From contig CAZNOZ010000009.1 in assembly GCA_964574935.1 (NCBI GenBank), forward strand, positions 9,120 through 73,119: a stretch of 64,000 nucleotides of DNA. Reading direction: 5' to 3'. Below, in pieces: positions 33,078 to 41,861 of the stretch (position 1 is the first letter of the stretch; every line of letters starts with the position of its first letter). The DNA comes from JBBECE01 sp964574935. GTDB lineage: Bacteria; Pseudomonadota; Alphaproteobacteria; Rhizobiales; Devosiaceae. A program made the translations under genes and the position numbers. The notes under the pieces were generated by a model. It was not told the DNA's origin, searched no databases, and was given only the letters and a program-made list of their open reading frames with translations.

Positions 33078-33998
33078 ATGGTGTCCATTCGTCCAGTCCG
33101 CCAGCAGTCACAGGCCCAGCCCACCCTCGAAGGGGCCGGAGTACGCCTGCACCGGGCGTTCGGATTCTCGAATCCGCGCCTGGCCGATCCGTTCCTGCTG
33201 CTTGACGACTTCCGCAACGAAAACCCCGACGACTATCGGGCCGGCTTCCCGTGGCACCCGCACCGCGGCATCGAGACGATCACCTACGTGTTGGCCGGTA
33301 GCGTCGAGCATGGCGACAGCCTCGGCAACGCGGGCCGTCTGGGTGCCGGCGATGTGCAGTGGATGACCGCCGGTTCCGGAATCATGCATCAGGAGATGCC
33401 GCAGGGCGATGAAGCGGGTCGCATGCACGGCTTTCAGCTGTGGGCCAATTTGCCGTCCTCGCTGAAAATGACCGCACCGCGCTACCAGGACATCGAGGCC
33501 GCCGAAATCCCTGAAATCGTGGACGACGACGGCACGGTTGTGCGAGTGGTGGTCGGCGATTTTTGGGGCCGGCGCGGCCCGGTCGACGGCATCGCCGCCG
33601 ATCCGGTCTATCTCGATATTTCGGTGCCGCCGGGCGAGCGCAAGCGCCTGCCCGTCGATACCTATCGCACGGCGTTCGCCTATGTGTTCGAAGGCGCGGG
33701 CACGTTCTCCGACGCCTCGAAGCCGTTCGGCGTGCTCACCGAGAAGCAGGTGGGCGGCGAGGAAGTGCGGATTCGCGACCAGTCCGGCAATCGCACCCTG
33801 GTCGTTTTCGATACCGGCGACGAGATCACCGTGCAGGCTTCGGACCAGGGCGTTCGTTTCCTGTTGGTGTCCGGCAAGCCACTTCGGGAGCCGGTCGCCT
33901 GGCACGGCCCCATCGTGATGAACACACGCGAACAACTCATCGAGGCCATGAACGATCTGAACGCCGGCACCTTCATCCGCGATCAGGCGCGGACATAG
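33078..33998 (+). CDS. Pirin family protein
   Basis: This 306-residue cytosolic protein has two cupin domains. The N-terminal cupin carries the pirin metal-binding set: FPWHPHRGIETITYVLAG supplies two His, and GSGIMHQEMP the third His and the Glu. Bacterial pirins have quercetinase activity or act as partners of metabolic enzymes; the true role here is unknown. The C-terminal pirin domain follows (AYVFEGAGTFSDASKPFGVL). AAGGAGG lies close before ATG-GTG at 33078, so either codon may be used. The gene diverges from the HTH-methyltransferase and shares its repeat-rich promoter region. Confidence 0.92.
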   Translation: MVSIRPVRQQSQAQPTLEGAGVRLHRAFGFSNPRLADPFLLLDDFRNENPDDYRAGFPWHPHRGIETITYVLAGSVEHGDSLGNAGRLGAGDVQWMTAGSGIMHQEMPQGDEAGRMHGFQLWANLPSSLKMTAPRYQDIEAAEIPEIVDDDGTVVRVVVGDFWGRRGPVDGIAADPVYLDISVPPGERKRLPVDTYRTAFAYVFEGAGTFSDASKPFGVLTEKQVGGEEVRIRDQSGNRTLVVFDTGDEITVQASDQGVRFLLVSGKPLREPVAWHGPIVMNTREQLIEAMNDLNAGTFIRDQART

Positions 33999-34001
33999 GC
34001 C

Positions 34002-34853
34002 CTAGTCGCCGGCGGCTGCATCGTTGAGAAAGTCCGGCGCCGGCCGCACGATCGCCTCGTCCGTCTTCCCGATCGCCGCCTCGCTGCGTCCGGCATAGTC
34101 CAGCGCGTCGAGCACCGACCGGATGACGGCGATCCGTGCCCGCCGCTTGTCGTTGGCTCGGATCACCGTCCACGGCGCGTAGTCGGTATGGGTGCGCACC
34201 AGCATGACGTTGCGGGCCGCCGTGTAGTCGTCCCATTTCTCCATGGAATTGAGGTCGACCGGCGACAGCTTCCAGACTTTCAGCGGGTCGTGCCGGCGAT
34301 CATGGAAGCGCCTGAGTTGCATCTCGCGGCCGATTTCGAGCCAGAATTTGTAGAGGCGAATGCCGTCCTTGACGAGCAGGCTCTCGAAATGCGGCGCCTC
34401 CTCGAGAAACTGGGCCGTCTGCGCCTGGGTGCAAAAGCCCATCACCGGTTCGACCACGGCCCGATTGTACCAGGACCGATCGTAGAGCACTTGCTCGCCC
34501 CGTGTCGGCAAGGTCTCCGCATAGCGTTGGAAGTACCACTGGCCGATCTCGGTCTGGGTCGGCTTGTCGAGCGCCACCACCCTGGCGTGGCGGTGGTTGA
34601 GATTGGCGAGATAGCGTTTGATGACGCCGCCCTTGCCGGCCGCGTCACGGCCCTCCATGAGCACCATCACCCGGCCGCCGTCCTCACCCATGTGCTGTTG
34701 CAGTTTGACGAGCTCGATCTGCAGAGCTTTCAACTGGTCCTTGTAGGCGTGCTTGTCGAGCCCGTCGTCGTAGGGAAACCCGCCCGAGCGCTGGGCGCCG
34801 TTCTCGACCCAGTCGGGCAGCTTGGGGTCCTCGAGGTTGAAGGGCTTTTGCAT
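34002..34853 (-). CDS. ppk2: Polyphosphate kinase 2 (PPK2 family)
   Basis: PPK2 enzymes move phosphate between polyphosphate and nucleoside di- or monophosphates in the cytosol. The protein (283 residues) has Walker A in VLMEGRDAAGKGGVIKRYL, the family motif RHARVVALDKPTQTE, the lid/Walker B region VLYDRSWYNRAVVEPVMGF and FWLEIGREMQLRRF. The chain contains a single PPK2 domain, fitting class I. ATG at 34853 is preferred; an in-frame GTG at 34880 is possible, and neither has a strong ribosome site. It diverges from phoR, and a role in phosphate storage beside the Pho cluster is a sensible inference. A lone Pho half-site upstream is not enough to call it a Pho regulon member. Confidence 0.92.
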   Translation of the reverse strand: MQKPFNLEDPKLPDWVENGAQRSGGFPYDDGLDKHAYKDQLKALQIELVKLQQHMGEDGGRVMVLMEGRDAAGKGGVIKRYLANLNHRHARVVALDKPTQTEIGQWYFQRYAETLPTRGEQVLYDRSWYNRAVVEPVMGFCTQAQTAQFLEEAPHFESLLVKDGIRLYKFWLEIGREMQLRRFHDRRHDPLKVWKLSPVDLNSMEKWDDYTAARNVMLVRTHTDYAPWTVIRANDKRRARIAVIRSVLDALDYAGRSEAAIGKTDEAIVRPAPDFLNDAAAGD

Positions 34854-35154
34854 CTTCTTGCCGCCGTCCGCGGTCGGCACCGGGGCACCGGCGCGGATTG
34901 TGGGGCGGTGATGCCATCGCTCGCTCGCCCGCTCGTCGCGGAACTGTCACACAGGCAAACCGATCGCGCAATCGGGCCAAATGCGCTGGTTGCGCGCCAT
35001 CCCCTCTTGCTGAAGGCGCATTTTGACCGCGCAGTCGCTGTGATAGTCTCGGCGCGCCGCCGCCGATGCCCGCCGACGCGACAATTCGACCACTTTCGTC
35101 GAACGCGCGGGCGAGGGCGGCAGACGTAGCGGCACTCAGCGACGGGAACGGCAG

Positions 35155-36456
35155 TTGGCCCACTCACCCGCACCGGTGCAACCTCCGACCCAAGCATCCC
35201 CCGGCTCGCGCAGCCGGTGGGCCGAGCGGCTGTACGCCGGACGCTGGGTGTTGGTTGCCAGCGCGGTCGTGTTCGCGGCGCTGGCGATCGCCGGCCGGCT
35301 CGGTTGGCCGGCGGCGGCGATATCGTTCGGTCTGATCTTCCTGGTGGCCCTGCTCATTCCCCGCCGGGTCCGCTTCGTTGAGCCCGCCACAGGGGTTGCC
35401 GAGCGGACCGGCGACGAACCGGACAACTCCACCCGGCAGTTCGCCGAGGTGCTGCGCGATCCATGTTTTATCGTCGATCGCCGGGCGCATCTCAGATACG
35501 CCAACGCCGCCGGCCGGCGCGAATTCCCAAGCGCCGAAATCGGTGACCCGATGGCCTTCACGCTGCGCAATCCGGCGTTCCTGCAAACCGTTGATCAGGC
35601 CATCCGCACGGGCGCTCGCGCCGAAGGAGAGTTCTTGGTCTCGGTTCCCACCGAGACCTGGTATTCGGTGGAAGTCAATCCGCTGTGGCGGGCGGACTCG
35701 GCGGACGCCGACAGCCGGCTTCTGGCGGTCATGCTCATCAACCAGACCGAGCAGCGGCGGCTCGACCGAATGCGGGCCGATTTCGTGGCCAACGCCAGCC
35801 ATGAATTGCGCACCCCGCTGACCTCGCTGATCGGCTACACCGACACGTTGATGGGCTCCGCCGCCGACGACCAGGCGGCTCGCGAGAAGTTCCTGCGCAT
35901 CATGCGCGAGCAGGCCGAGCGCATGTCGCGGCTCATCGACGATCTGCTCAGCCTTTCCCGCATCGAGCTGCACCAGCATCTCCGACCCACCGGCACCACC
36001 GATCTCGTCCTGCTCGCGCGGGAGGTCGCCGAGCTCCTCAAGCCCTTGGCCGACGAGGCGGGCGTCAAGATCGAAGTCGAGGCCGCGGTGGACAAAGCGG
36101 TCGTCACCGGCGATCGGGGAGAGCTCGTTCATGTCCTGGAAAACCTCGTCGACAACGCCATCAAGTACGGTGCCGAGGGCGGCCGGGTGGTGATATCGAT
36201 CGAGCCCGCCCGTGACCGGGCCGGGACCGATTTCGTCGTTGGGGTAAGGGATTTCGGCGCCGGTATCGCAGCCGAAAACGTGCCGCGGCTGACCGAGCGC
36301 TTCTATCGCGTCGATGCCGAATCGAGCCGTCGCATGAAGGGCACCGGGTTGGGGTTGGCCATCGTCAAGCACATCGTCACCCGCCATCGCGGTGAGCTGG
36401 CGATCGCCTCCGAGCTGGGCGAGGGAACGACGGTCAGCGTTTACCTTTCGTCATAA
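35155..36456 (+). CDS. phoR: Phosphate regulon sensor histidine kinase
   Basis: PhoR senses phosphate status through the Pst transporter and phosphorylates PhoB. The 433-residue protein has two close N-terminal membrane helices (WVLVASAVVFAALAIAG and ISFGLIFLVALLIP) with almost no periplasmic loop. A PAS domain follows (about residues 95-195; DPCFIVDRRAHLRYANAAG). The H box ASHELRTPLTSLIGYTDTL carries His216, and the ATPase domain has NLVDNAIKYG, VRDFGAGI and GTGLGLAIVKHI. The start is TTG with GGGAA upstream; it is the only start before the first helix. It heads the phoR-pstSCAB-phoU-phoB cluster, separated from pstS by 235 bases holding the Pho box. Confidence 0.94.
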   Translation: MAHSPAPVQPPTQASPGSRSRWAERLYAGRWVLVASAVVFAALAIAGRLGWPAAAISFGLIFLVALLIPRRVRFVEPATGVAERTGDEPDNSTRQFAEVLRDPCFIVDRRAHLRYANAAGRREFPSAEIGDPMAFTLRNPAFLQTVDQAIRTGARAEGEFLVSVPTETWYSVEVNPLWRADSADADSRLLAVMLINQTEQRRLDRMRADFVANASHELRTPLTSLIGYTDTLMGSAADDQAAREKFLRIMREQAERMSRLIDDLLSLSRIELHQHLRPTGTTDLVLLAREVAELLKPLADEAGVKIEVEAAVDKAVVTGDRGELVHVLENLVDNAIKYGAEGGRVVISIEPARDRAGTDFVVGVRDFGAGIAAENVPRLTERFYRVDAESSRRMKGTGLGLAIVKHIVTRHRGELAIASELGEGTTVSVYLSS

Positions 36457-36523
36457 TCGTCCGACCCATCGGCGGTTTTCCACAGCCGTGTGTCAAATCG
36501 TCCTTTGGACGCAGACGCTTGTC

Positions 36524-36552
36524 CTGTCATCCGAGTGTCACTCAACTGACAT
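36524..36552 (+). promoter_or_regulatory. Pho box (three PhoB repeats) upstream of pstS
   Basis: CTGTCATCCGAGTGTCAC (36524-36541) matches the two-repeat PhoB consensus CTGTCATAAANCTGTCAC in both 7-base repeats. A third copy, CTGACAT (36546-36552), follows at the exact 11-base period (36524, 36535, 36546). A further GTGTCAA lies at 36490. PhoB should bind here and activate pstS and the downstream cluster under phosphate limitation. Confidence 0.9.
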
Positions 36553-36691
36553 ACGACATTGTCGCAAGCGCGCTAGGCAGACCGGGTCCGAAACCTGGAG
36601 GCACCCGTATCCGGCGACCGGCTGCGCGTGCGCCGTGGCTTCGGACGATTGGCATTCCGCCGTCCTGCACAAGCTCCGAAAGGCTGAAATC

Positions 36692-37699
36692 ATGAAATTC
36701 GTCTTCCATGCTGGCGCTGCCGCACTGGCTTTGGCCGGTGCGCTGATCGCGACCGGTGCCATGGCGCAAACCCGCGACCAGATCCAGATTGTCGGCTCCT
36801 CAACGGTGTTTCCGTTCGCCACCGCCGTTGCCGAACGGTTCGGCCAGACCACCGACTTTCCCACCCCCGTCGTCGAGTCCACCGGTTCCGGCGGCGGCCT
36901 CAATCTCTTCTGTGCCGGCGTCGGTCCGCAGACCCCGGACATCACCAACGCTTCACGCCGCATCAAGGACAGCGAAATCGAAGCCTGTCACAACAACGGC
37001 GCCACGCCGGTTGAAGTCCGCGTAGGCTACGACGGCATCGTGCTGGCCAACGCCAAGAACGGCCCCGAGGTCTCGATTTCGCGCGAGCAGATCTTCCTGG
37101 CGCTGGCCAGGAACGTGGTCGTGAACGGTGAGGTTGTGCCCAACCCTTACGAAAACTGGTCGGACATCGATCCCTCGCTCCCCAATGAGGCGATCGAGGT
37201 TCTCGGCCCACCGCCGACCTCCGGCACCCGTGATGCCTTCGTCGAACTGGTGATGGACGAAGCCTGCCAGGAGGGCATCGAGGAGTGCGGCGATCTGCGC
37301 GAAGACGGCGCCTACATCGACGCCGGAGAGAACGACAACCTGATCGTGCAGAAGCTCGAAGCCAACCCGGCCGCGCTCGGCATTTTCGGGTTCTCCTATC
37401 TCGATCAGAATACCGACGCCATCAAAGGCGCCACGATCGACGGCGTCGAGCCGACCTTCGACAACATCGCCTCGGCCGCCTATCCGGTGTCCCGCTCCCT
37501 GCAGTTCTACATCAAGAAGGAGCATGTGGGCGTCATCCCGGGAATCATGGAATATGTCGCCGAATTCACTTCCGATGCCGCCTGGGGCGATGACGGCTAT
37601 CTGGCCGAGAAAGGCCTGATCCCCATGACTGCGGACGAGCGGGTCAAGTACAAGGCGGACGCCGAGAACCTGGTTCCTGTTGAGCCGGGCATGATGTAG
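36692..37699 (+). CDS. pstS: Periplasmic phosphate-binding protein
   Basis: PstS captures inorganic phosphate for the PstCAB importer. The 335-residue precursor has a signal peptide (MKFVFHAGAAALALAGALIA, cleavage after AMAQ). Phosphate-binding motifs are visible: IVGSSTVFPFA at the mature N terminus, ESTGSGGGLNLFCAG, and PTSGTRDAF. The acidic inserts with three Cys (EACQEGIEECGDLREDG) are common in alphaproteobacterial PstS. GAAAGG lies about 8 bases before the ATG; an upstream in-frame extension to 36392 would overlap phoR and is not used. The Pho box lies 150 bases upstream. A GC-rich hairpin after the stop probably trims or attenuates the transcript so that pstS is made in excess. Confidence 0.95.
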   Translation: MKFVFHAGAAALALAGALIATGAMAQTRDQIQIVGSSTVFPFATAVAERFGQTTDFPTPVVESTGSGGGLNLFCAGVGPQTPDITNASRRIKDSEIEACHNNGATPVEVRVGYDGIVLANAKNGPEVSISREQIFLALARNVVVNGEVVPNPYENWSDIDPSLPNEAIEVLGPPPTSGTRDAFVELVMDEACQEGIEECGDLREDGAYIDAGENDNLIVQKLEANPAALGIFGFSYLDQNTDAIKGATIDGVEPTFDNIASAAYPVSRSLQFYIKKEHVGVIPGIMEYVAEFTSDAAWGDDGYLAEKGLIPMTADERVKYKADAENLVPVEPGMM

Positions 37700-37713
37700 T
37701 CGAGCCGAATTGT

Positions 37714-37742
37714 GGCGCCGCCCTCACGGTGGGGGCGGCGCC
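37714..37742 (+). terminator. Attenuating hairpin between pstS and pstC
   Basis: The arms GGCGCCGCCC (37714-37723) and GGGCGGCGCC (37733-37742) form a perfect 10-bp stem with a 9-base loop. It is followed only by TTCGTGTT, not a full T-run. This suggests a partial terminator or RNA-end stabiliser that raises pstS over pstCAB, as known in other pst operons. Confidence 0.6.
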
Positions 37743-37786
37743 TTCGTGTTCCGGCACCGGATCGGAACAGCCCAAGGGGGCGCAAC

Positions 37787-39178
37787 ATGCAGGGATGGCT
37801 GTTCGCACTCGGATCGCTCGCGGTTCTGGCCGGGCTGTTTTTCGCCGGTCGGGCCCGCGCCCTGGCGACGGTCGGCGGCAACACCTCGGGGCTGCATTCG
37901 ACCCCCGGCTATCATGGCTTCTATCTGGTGATTTGGGCCGCCCTGCCGGCGGTCGTTCTGTTTGTGACGTGGGGCTTGATTTCGCGCTTTGTTACCGACG
38001 CGTATGTCGCCGGCCAGCTCGGCGACGCCTTCGCGGCCATTCCGGAGGCGCAGCGCGGGGCCTTTCTAAGGGCCGCCCGTTCGCTGGTCGCCGGCGCCGC
38101 CTTCGGCGAAGTCACCGATCTGACCCGGCAGGGCGCGGACGCCTATCGCACCTTTGCCGAGGTGACCGGCACCATCGTCAACGCCTTCGCCTTGTTGCTC
38201 GCCGTATCAGGCCTGGGCTGGGGCTGGACCCGCATCGCGCCGCGTTTGCGCGCTCGCCAGTTTGTCGAACGAACGGTCATGTGGCTACTGATCGCCGCCT
38301 CGGGGGTGGCCATCATCACCACCATCGGCATCGTTCTGTCCCTGATTTTCGAGAGCCTCCAGTTTTTCGCCCGGGTCAATTTCTTCGACTTTCTCTTCGG
38401 GCTGCACTGGAGTCCGCAAAGCGCCTACGAAAGCATCACCTGGGAGGCGACCGATCGCAATTCCGAGGTCTTCGGCGCCATTCCGGTGTTTGTCGGCACG
38501 CTGCTGATCACCACCATCGCCATCGCCGTTGCCGCCCCCGTCGGCTTGATGTCGGCGATCTATCTGTCCGACTACGCCTCCAAGGCCACCCGCGCCTTCG
38601 CCAAGCCGATCCTGGAAATCCTCGCCGGCATCCCGACGGTCGTCTACGGCTTCTTCGCGGCGCTCACCGTGGCGCCGTTTTTCCGAAGTTCCGGCGAATC
38701 TTTCGGCCTGACGGTGTCCTCCGAGAGCGCCCTGGCGGCCGGAATGGTGATGGGGATCATGATCATTCCCTTCGTCTCCTCGCTCAGCGACGACGTCATC
38801 AACGCGGTGCCGCAAAGCCTGCGCGATGGCTCGGCCGGGCTGGGCGCGACCAAATCGGAAACCATCCGCAAGGTGGTGCTGCCGGCGGCCCTGCCGGGGA
38901 TCGTCTCGGCGCTGATGCTGGCCATCTCGCGGGCCATCGGCGAAACCATGATCGTGGTCATGGCCGCTGGCCTGGCCGCCAACATGACCATCAACCCGCT
39001 CGAGGCGGTGACAACCGTGACGGTGCAGATCGTCACGTTGCTGACCGGTGACAGCGAGTTTGACAGCGCCAAGACCCTTTCCGCCTTCGCGCTCGGTCTG
39101 ATGCTGTTCTGCGTCACGCTGCTGCTCAACGTCATCGCACTTCGTGTTATCCAGAAGTATCGGGAACAGTATGACTGA
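37787..39178 (+). CDS. pstC: Phosphate ABC transporter permease PstC
   Basis: This 463-residue inner-membrane permease pairs with PstA. It has an extended N-terminal part typical of alphaproteobacteria, with a periplasmic loop between the first two helices (residues about 60-145). The permease core starts at VMWLLIAASGVAIITTIGIV and includes the EAA docking loop (LRDGSAGLGATKSETIRKVV). AAGGGGG lies 6 bases before the ATG at 37787; an in-frame ATG at 37712 sits before the hairpin and is not used. The stop overlaps the start of pstA by 8 bases. Confidence 0.94.
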   Translation: MQGWLFALGSLAVLAGLFFAGRARALATVGGNTSGLHSTPGYHGFYLVIWAALPAVVLFVTWGLISRFVTDAYVAGQLGDAFAAIPEAQRGAFLRAARSLVAGAAFGEVTDLTRQGADAYRTFAEVTGTIVNAFALLLAVSGLGWGWTRIAPRLRARQFVERTVMWLLIAASGVAIITTIGIVLSLIFESLQFFARVNFFDFLFGLHWSPQSAYESITWEATDRNSEVFGAIPVFVGTLLITTIAIAVAAPVGLMSAIYLSDYASKATRAFAKPILEILAGIPTVVYGFFAALTVAPFFRSSGESFGLTVSSESALAAGMVMGIMIIPFVSSLSDDVINAVPQSLRDGSAGLGATKSETIRKVVLPAALPGIVSALMLAISRAIGETMIVVMAAGLAANMTINPLEAVTTVTVQIVTLLTGDSEFDSAKTLSAFALGLMLFCVTLLLNVIALRVIQKYREQYD

Positions 39179-40997
39179 GATCGCTGCCGATCCGATGCCG
39201 CAATCCGCCATCCACACTTCGGAATCCGCTCGAGCGCGCCTGGCCGCGCGCTACCGCACGGAGCGCGTTTTCAGATTCCTGGGTCAGGCGGCGATTGGCG
39301 TCTCTGTCGCCTTTCTGGCGTTGCTGCTGACGACAGTCGTCATCCAGGGTGTGCCTGCGTTCACCTACAACTTCGCCAGCCTCGACTTCGACCTCTCCTC
39401 CGAGCGCCTGGGCGGCCCCGACGAGATCTCCAAGGCCGATTTCGACGGCATCGTGCGTGACGCCATTCGCGGTGAATTCCCGCAAGTGACCGGCCGCACT
39501 CCGCGCCGCCTGCTGGGCGGCCTGATCTCCAGCGGCGCCCCGGTCCTGCTGCGCGAGCGGCTGGTCGGCGATCCCTCCCTGGTTGGCTCGAGCGGCCGTG
39601 TTTCGGTGCCCGTCTCGGACTTCGCCGATCTCTACCTGAAGGGTCAGATCACCGGCAGCGAGTACCGCGATTTCACCAGCCCCATCGTGCTTGAGGCGTC
39701 CGGGGACGGCTCAACCTACACGGTAACGGCGGACCAGGCGGTGTTCGGCGACGTTCTCGAGCTGGTCAAGCAGCGCCTGCTGGCCGATGCCGCGGCCCTG
39801 CGCCAGCGCGCCGAGGGGCAGGCTCGTTCGCAGGCGCGGATTCAATCTGACATCGTGGGGTTCGAGAGCCGCCTTTCCGCGGCCGAGGACGCCGCCGAGT
39901 CGGCGGGTCTGACCGCCAGGCTCGAGCAGGCTCGCGCCAATCTTGACTCCGTTACCGCCGAGATCGCCCGGCTTGAAGCCGATGCCGCCGACCGCGAGGC
40001 GCGCGCCGGCAGCGCCGTTTCGGGCGAACCGATGACCGACGAAGACCCCTCGCTTCTGATCTATGCCGCCGACGGGGTCATTCGCGCCACCCACATCACC
40101 GCGACCACGGTGGAGGGCGAGGCGATGCTGCCGGTGGCCGACCCCGGCTCGCTCGTCGGCAATGGCTGGCGCTTGCGGATCCTGGACGTGCCCGAATCCA
40201 ATCGCAAGTTTTCCGACCAGGAAATCGTCTGGACCGACACGCTGGTCGACCGGGGCGAGGTCGCTTCCGCCTTCAACTGGATTTTCTTCTCCAAGGGCGC
40301 CAGCCGCGAACCCGAAATGGCCGGCGTGTGGGGAGCCGTCGTCGGCTCGACGCTGACCCTTGTCGTCACGCTGGCGCTGTCCTTTCCGCTCGGGGTCGCC
40401 GCCGCGATCTATCTGCAGGAGTTCGCACCGAAGAACCGGATCACGACGCTTATCGAAGTCAACATCAACAATCTGGCCGCCGTGCCCTCGATCGTTTTCG
40501 GGCTGCTCGGGTTGGCGGTGTTTTTGAACTTCTTCGAATTCGATCGCTCGGCGCCCTATGTCGGCGGCATGGTGCTTGGCCTGATGACCTTGCCCACGAT
40601 CATCATCGCCTCGCGGGTGTCGCTCGGCGCGGTGCCGCCGTCGATACGGGAAGCCGCGCTCGGCATTGGCGCGTCGCGCCTGCAAACCGTCGTCCATCAC
40701 GTATTGCCGTTGGCTTTGCCCGGCATCTTGACCGGCACGATCATTGGCATGGCAAGGGCGCTCGGCGAGACCGCGCCGCTGTTGATGATCGGAATGGTCG
40801 CCTTCATTGTCGATATCCCGGGGAGCTTCAGTGATCCGGCAACCGTTCTACCGGTGCAGATTTTCATGTGGGCCGATTTCCCCGAAGCCGCCTTTCAGCA
40901 TCGGACTTCGGCCGCGATTATCGTGCTCCTGGGGTTCCTGATCGTCATGAATGCCCTGGCGGTGATAATGCGCTGGCGGTTCGAGCGGCGCTGGTAG
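39171..40997 (+). CDS. pstA: Phosphate ABC transporter permease PstA, long alphaproteobacterial form
   Basis: At 608 residues this is about twice the length of E. coli PstA (296). After the first helix (AAIGVSVAFLALLLTTVVI) comes a periplasmic insertion of more than 300 residues, of the kind labelled DUF3333 in alphaproteobacterial PstA. It contains a coiled-coil stretch (about 205-275; AALRQRAEGQARSQARIQSD and LEQARANLDSVTAEIARLEA). The permease core follows, with helices from GVWGAVVGSTLTLVVTLAL and the docking loop IREAALGIGASRLQTVVHHV. ATG at 39171 overlaps the pstC stop by 8 bases. The insertion may contact PstS or partner PstC in the periplasm (inference). Confidence 0.94.
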   Translation: MTEIAADPMPQSAIHTSESARARLAARYRTERVFRFLGQAAIGVSVAFLALLLTTVVIQGVPAFTYNFASLDFDLSSERLGGPDEISKADFDGIVRDAIRGEFPQVTGRTPRRLLGGLISSGAPVLLRERLVGDPSLVGSSGRVSVPVSDFADLYLKGQITGSEYRDFTSPIVLEASGDGSTYTVTADQAVFGDVLELVKQRLLADAAALRQRAEGQARSQARIQSDIVGFESRLSAAEDAAESAGLTARLEQARANLDSVTAEIARLEADAADREARAGSAVSGEPMTDEDPSLLIYAADGVIRATHITATTVEGEAMLPVADPGSLVGNGWRLRILDVPESNRKFSDQEIVWTDTLVDRGEVASAFNWIFFSKGASREPEMAGVWGAVVGSTLTLVVTLALSFPLGVAAAIYLQEFAPKNRITTLIEVNINNLAAVPSIVFGLLGLAVFLNFFEFDRSAPYVGGMVLGLMTLPTIIIASRVSLGAVPPSIREAALGIGASRLQTVVHHVLPLALPGILTGTIIGMARALGETAPLLMIGMVAFIVDIPGSFSDPATVLPVQIFMWADFPEAAFQHRTSAAIIVLLGFLIVMNALAVIMRWRFERRW

Positions 40998-41031
40998 GGT
41001 AGATCATGCAGTCCATGCTGGAGTTTCGGAC

Positions 41032-41835
41032 ATGAGCGTTGCCGTCGAGATGGCACAGACCGCCGCTGACGTCGCCGACGTGCCCAAGATGCGGGGCCGT
41101 GATGTCAATGTCTTCTATGGCGACAAGCAGGCCTTGTTCGACATCGACCTCGACATCGAACGCAACCGGGTGACATCCCTGATCGGTCCGTCCGGATGCG
41201 GAAAGTCGACCTTCATCCGGTGTCTCAATCGAATGAACGACACCATCGACATTTGTCGCGTCACTGGCGACATCCGACTGGACGAGCAGGACATCTACGA
41301 TCCGGGCATTGACGTGGTCGAGCTCAGGGCCCGCGTCGGGATGGTGTTCCAGAAGCCCAATCCATTCCCCAAGTCGATCTATGAAAATGTCGCCTACGGC
41401 CCGCGCATCCACGGCATGACCCGCTCCAAGGCCGAGCTCGACGAGCTGGTGACGTCCTCCCTCAGGCGGGCCGGGCTGTGGGATGAAGTCCACGACCGCC
41501 TCGACCAGCCCGGCACCGGGCTCTCCGGCGGACAGCAGCAGCGCTTGTGCATCGCCCGGGCGATCGCCACCAGTCCCGAAGTGCTGCTGATGGACGAGCC
41601 GTGCTCGGCCCTCGACCCCATCGCCACGGCCACTATCGAGGAATTGATCGACGAATTGCGCGAGAACTTCACCATCGTCATCGTCACCCACTCGATGCAG
41701 CAGGCCGCCCGTGTCAGTCAGAAGACGGCGTTCTTTCATCTCGGGCGGCTGATCGAGGAAGGTCCGACCGAACGCATTTTCACCAACCCGCAGAATGAAA
41801 AGACCCAGGACTACATTACCGGTCGCATCGGCTAG
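41032..41835 (+). CDS. pstB: Phosphate ABC transporter ATPase PstB
   Basis: This is the 267-residue cytoplasmic ATPase of the Pst importer. Walker A is GPSGCGKST, followed by the PstB-specific FIRCLNRMND. The Q loop lies in GMVFQKPNPFPKSIYENVAY, the signature is LSGGQQQRLCIARAI, Walker B is VLLMDEP with CSALDPIAT, and the switch His is in IVTHSMQQA. The ATG follows pstA by 34 bases with GGAG in front. PstB is also thought to relay transport status to PhoR through PhoU. Confidence 0.97.
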   Translation: MSVAVEMAQTAADVADVPKMRGRDVNVFYGDKQALFDIDLDIERNRVTSLIGPSGCGKSTFIRCLNRMNDTIDICRVTGDIRLDEQDIYDPGIDVVELRARVGMVFQKPNPFPKSIYENVAYGPRIHGMTRSKAELDELVTSSLRRAGLWDEVHDRLDQPGTGLSGGQQQRLCIARAIATSPEVLLMDEPCSALDPIATATIEELIDELRENFTIVIVTHSMQQAARVSQKTAFFHLGRLIEEGPTERIFTNPQNEKTQDYITGRIG

Positions 41836-41861
41836 CCAATTCCCGGCAACAAGGCATCCTC

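Noticed and set aside
34944..34950. CTGTCAC as a Pho box for ppk2
   Set aside because: Only one half-site is present; no second repeat is found at the 11-base period.
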